Below, piece by piece: positions 60,813 through 64,000 of a stretch of 64,000 nucleotides of DNA. Within the stretch, counting starts at the first letter, position 1. Every line of letters begins with the position of its first letter. Made by a program: the position numbers and the translations under genes. Source of the stretch: Flavihumibacter fluminis. Its GTDB lineage: Bacteria; Bacteroidota; Bacteroidia; Chitinophagales; Chitinophagaceae. The stretch is taken from the NCBI RefSeq assembly GCF_021491375.1, contig NZ_JAKEVY010000002.1:434001-498000 (forward strand), given 5' to 3'. The notes under the pieces were generated by a model. The model saw only the letters and a program-made list of their open reading frames with translations, was not told where the DNA came from and searched no databases.

Positions 60813-61466
60813 ATGAAGAAGCTAACACTCCTGACACTTGTAGTTGCGGTATTGAGTTACAGTTGTAATGATGGAACCGATCAAACGAAAACTGAACCCC
60901 AGCAGGCGCAAACAAAAACAAATGAAAAAGTTCAGCGTGTAATTGATGAACTGGGTTTGGTTTATGTGGAAGAAGGTGCCCAGGATATAATTACCTATGA
61001 AGAAGTAAATGCAGCCCAGCAGGCTTGGTGCGATGCACTGGTTAAAATTGGCCAGCTTAAGGTAGAAGGAGGTGATTACAAAGCCTTCGCAGAACAGGTG
61101 CTATCCGATGCCTATAACTATGATTATGGGAAAGTGTTTTTCAAGCCGACACTTGCCTATGGCGATCAAACTTTCCGTAATAACAAAAAAGGAGCCTTGG
61201 CCTACTTTATCGGAGGGGATCCCGACTATCCAAATGACAAAGGCTTTGCGCTTGCTCCCTGGGTGAAGGCCCGATACGATAATGCAGGTGAAAACAACGA
61301 AGGCATTCAGATTTATGGATCCGTTGCTATTACAATGGGCAATGTGTGGGTGACAGGTAAAGATGGAAAAGAAGTAATGGTCGATAAAACCTGGGTCTTC
61401 AAGAAAGGAAAAGATGGCAAACTCCGCATCATTGTTCATAAATCAGCATTACCATTTAAACCGTAA
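60813..61466 (+). CDS. NTF2-like lipoprotein
   Basis: 217 residues with a lipoprotein signal (AVLSYSC, Cys18) and a Gln/Lys/Thr-rich linker. From about residue 60 the YEEVNAAQQAWCDALVKIGQ helix, DYGKVFFKPTLAYGDQTFRN and the late strands IYGSVAITMGNVWVTGKDGK and VDKTWVFKKGKDGKLRIIVH fit an NTF2-like fold. Relatives are sometimes labelled phosphoribosyl-AMP cyclohydrolase, which I think is wrong, since no HisI motif is present. Function unknown. A strong terminator follows. Confidence 0.68.
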   Translation: MKKLTLLTLVVAVLSYSCNDGTDQTKTEPQQAQTKTNEKVQRVIDELGLVYVEEGAQDIITYEEVNAAQQAWCDALVKIGQLKVEGGDYKAFAEQVLSDAYNYDYGKVFFKPTLAYGDQTFRNNKKGALAYFIGGDPDYPNDKGFALAPWVKARYDNAGENNEGIQIYGSVAITMGNVWVTGKDGKEVMVDKTWVFKKGKDGKLRIIVHKSALPFKP

Positions 61467-61477
61467 GAATGATTTTT

Positions 61478-61510
61478 AAAAAAGTACCGGCTTAGCCGGT
61501 ACTTTTTTTT
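61478..61510 (+). terminator. Intrinsic terminator after NTF2-like lipoprotein gene
   Basis: A perfect 14-bp stem (AAAAAAGTACCGGC with GCCGGTACTTTTTT), a TTA loop and T8. The A-run on the other side makes it work in both directions. Confidence 0.93.
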
Positions 61511-61592
61511 ATGCCTGGAGATTTCTCCCCCTTTCCATTTTACTAACTCGGTTTGATTTAATTTTAAATAGGTTCACCGATACATCTGATGA

Positions 61593-61721
61593 ATGAGAAA
61601 ATCGCATCGCGCAATACTGCAGTCTTATGGTATTACATTTACTGAACTTACCGGTACCTGGGAGAACCGGTTTAAAAAGGCTGGGAAACGTATAGAGGCG
61701 TGTATTCAGGATAAACACTAA
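61593..61721 (+). CDS. Possible small protein (42 aa) upstream of rtcB
   Basis: An open frame from ATG 61593 to TAA 61721 ends 3 bp before the rtcB start. It is basic (RKSHRAIL at the start, RFKKAGKRIEACIQDKH at the end) and begins 83 bp after the terminator. The spacing fits translational coupling or a leader peptide. I do not recognise it, and chance is possible at this length. Confidence 0.35.
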   Translation: MRKSHRAILQSYGITFTELTGTWENRFKKAGKRIEACIQDKH

Positions 61722-63907
<2,186 letters not shown>

Positions 63908-64000
63908 AGTCAAGGTTCCTATTACTGGAAATTATTTTTAAATATCTTCATTATGCAGTCCAGTTATTGCAAAGCCTGCATATTGTATTGCATTTTTCAC

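Noticed and set aside
61603-61620. CGCGCAATACTGCAGT considered as a fourth two-component operator
   Set aside because: It resembles part of operator 2 but lacks the CGTAT arm, and it lies inside a possible small coding frame.

Overview
The window looks like chromosomal DNA of a Bacteroidota bacterium, most likely of the Chitinophagaceae or a close relative. The evidence is a SusC/SusD pair, GLPGLI-family and DUF4230 proteins, split heptose kinase RfaE1, many lipoproteins with a lipobox, stops and starts coupled as ATGA, and several promoters of the Bacteroidota type (TAnnTTTG, once with a TTG box 19 bp upstream). I see no integrase, transposase, phage gene or CRISPR array. The family assignment is an inference from gene content only.

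Layout. 1-5.2 kb: end of an OmpH/Skp chaperone gene, an APC-family permease, rfaE1, two tandem DUF4230 genes and ispD. 5.2-11.2 kb (minus): a Gfo/Idh/MocA oxidoreductase, a polyprenyl-phosphate sugar transferase, an M1 metallopeptidase and a FemAB-like acyltransferase, joined by overlaps or tiny gaps. 11.4-22.9 kb: SusC, SusD, a 1183-residue FG-GAP/ASPIC lipoprotein, a vanadium-haloperoxidase-like PAP2 protein and a protein joining a haem c motif to FG-GAP repeats. 22.9-26.3 kb: an L,D-transpeptidase-like protein, then two divergent Crp/Fnr paralogues, one followed by a histidine-kinase-like gene without an ATPase domain; FNR-like boxes lie between the paralogues. 26.3-34 kb: sugar oxidoreductase, aldo/keto reductase, GluQ-type synthetase, cytochrome c, CsbD, small lipoproteins, a two-gene membrane module and an AraC regulator with a metal-binding-like N-terminus. 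34-37 kb: a condensation-type acyltransferase, a zinc-ribbon membrane protein and an HSL-type hydrolase. 37-46 kb: tRNA-Asp(GTC) and housekeeping genes accA, dapA, rnz, clpC and cmk. 46-51.9 kb: a siderophore-type TonB receptor with a PepSY partner, then small secreted or soluble proteins. 52-56.8 kb: a TPR histidine kinase and NarL-type regulator between two outward-facing genes for exported proteins. 56.9-63.9 kb: DUF2339/DUF3999 pair, a small HTH protein, an NTF2-like lipoprotein, RtcB RNA ligase and a GLPGLI protein.

Three pieces of non-coding structure stand out. First, arrays of a 7-bp unit (GTGAGAY) begin inside the stop codon region of several unrelated genes; between an esterase gene and rnz the array occurs twice as mirror images. 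Second, the sequence ATACG-N8-CGTAT (one copy with a single change) occurs three times around the two-component system: ahead of the regulator gene and ahead of each outward-facing neighbour, making a candidate self-contained regulon. Third, the divergent Crp/Fnr pair carries one perfect and one nearly perfect TTGAT-N4-ATCAA palindrome exactly 36 bp apart.

The most system-like gene set is 11.4-22.9 kb. It is a SusCD locus with no recognisable glycoside hydrolase, whose accessory genes are instead surface FG-GAP/ASPIC proteins, a haloperoxidase-like enzyme and a haem protein.
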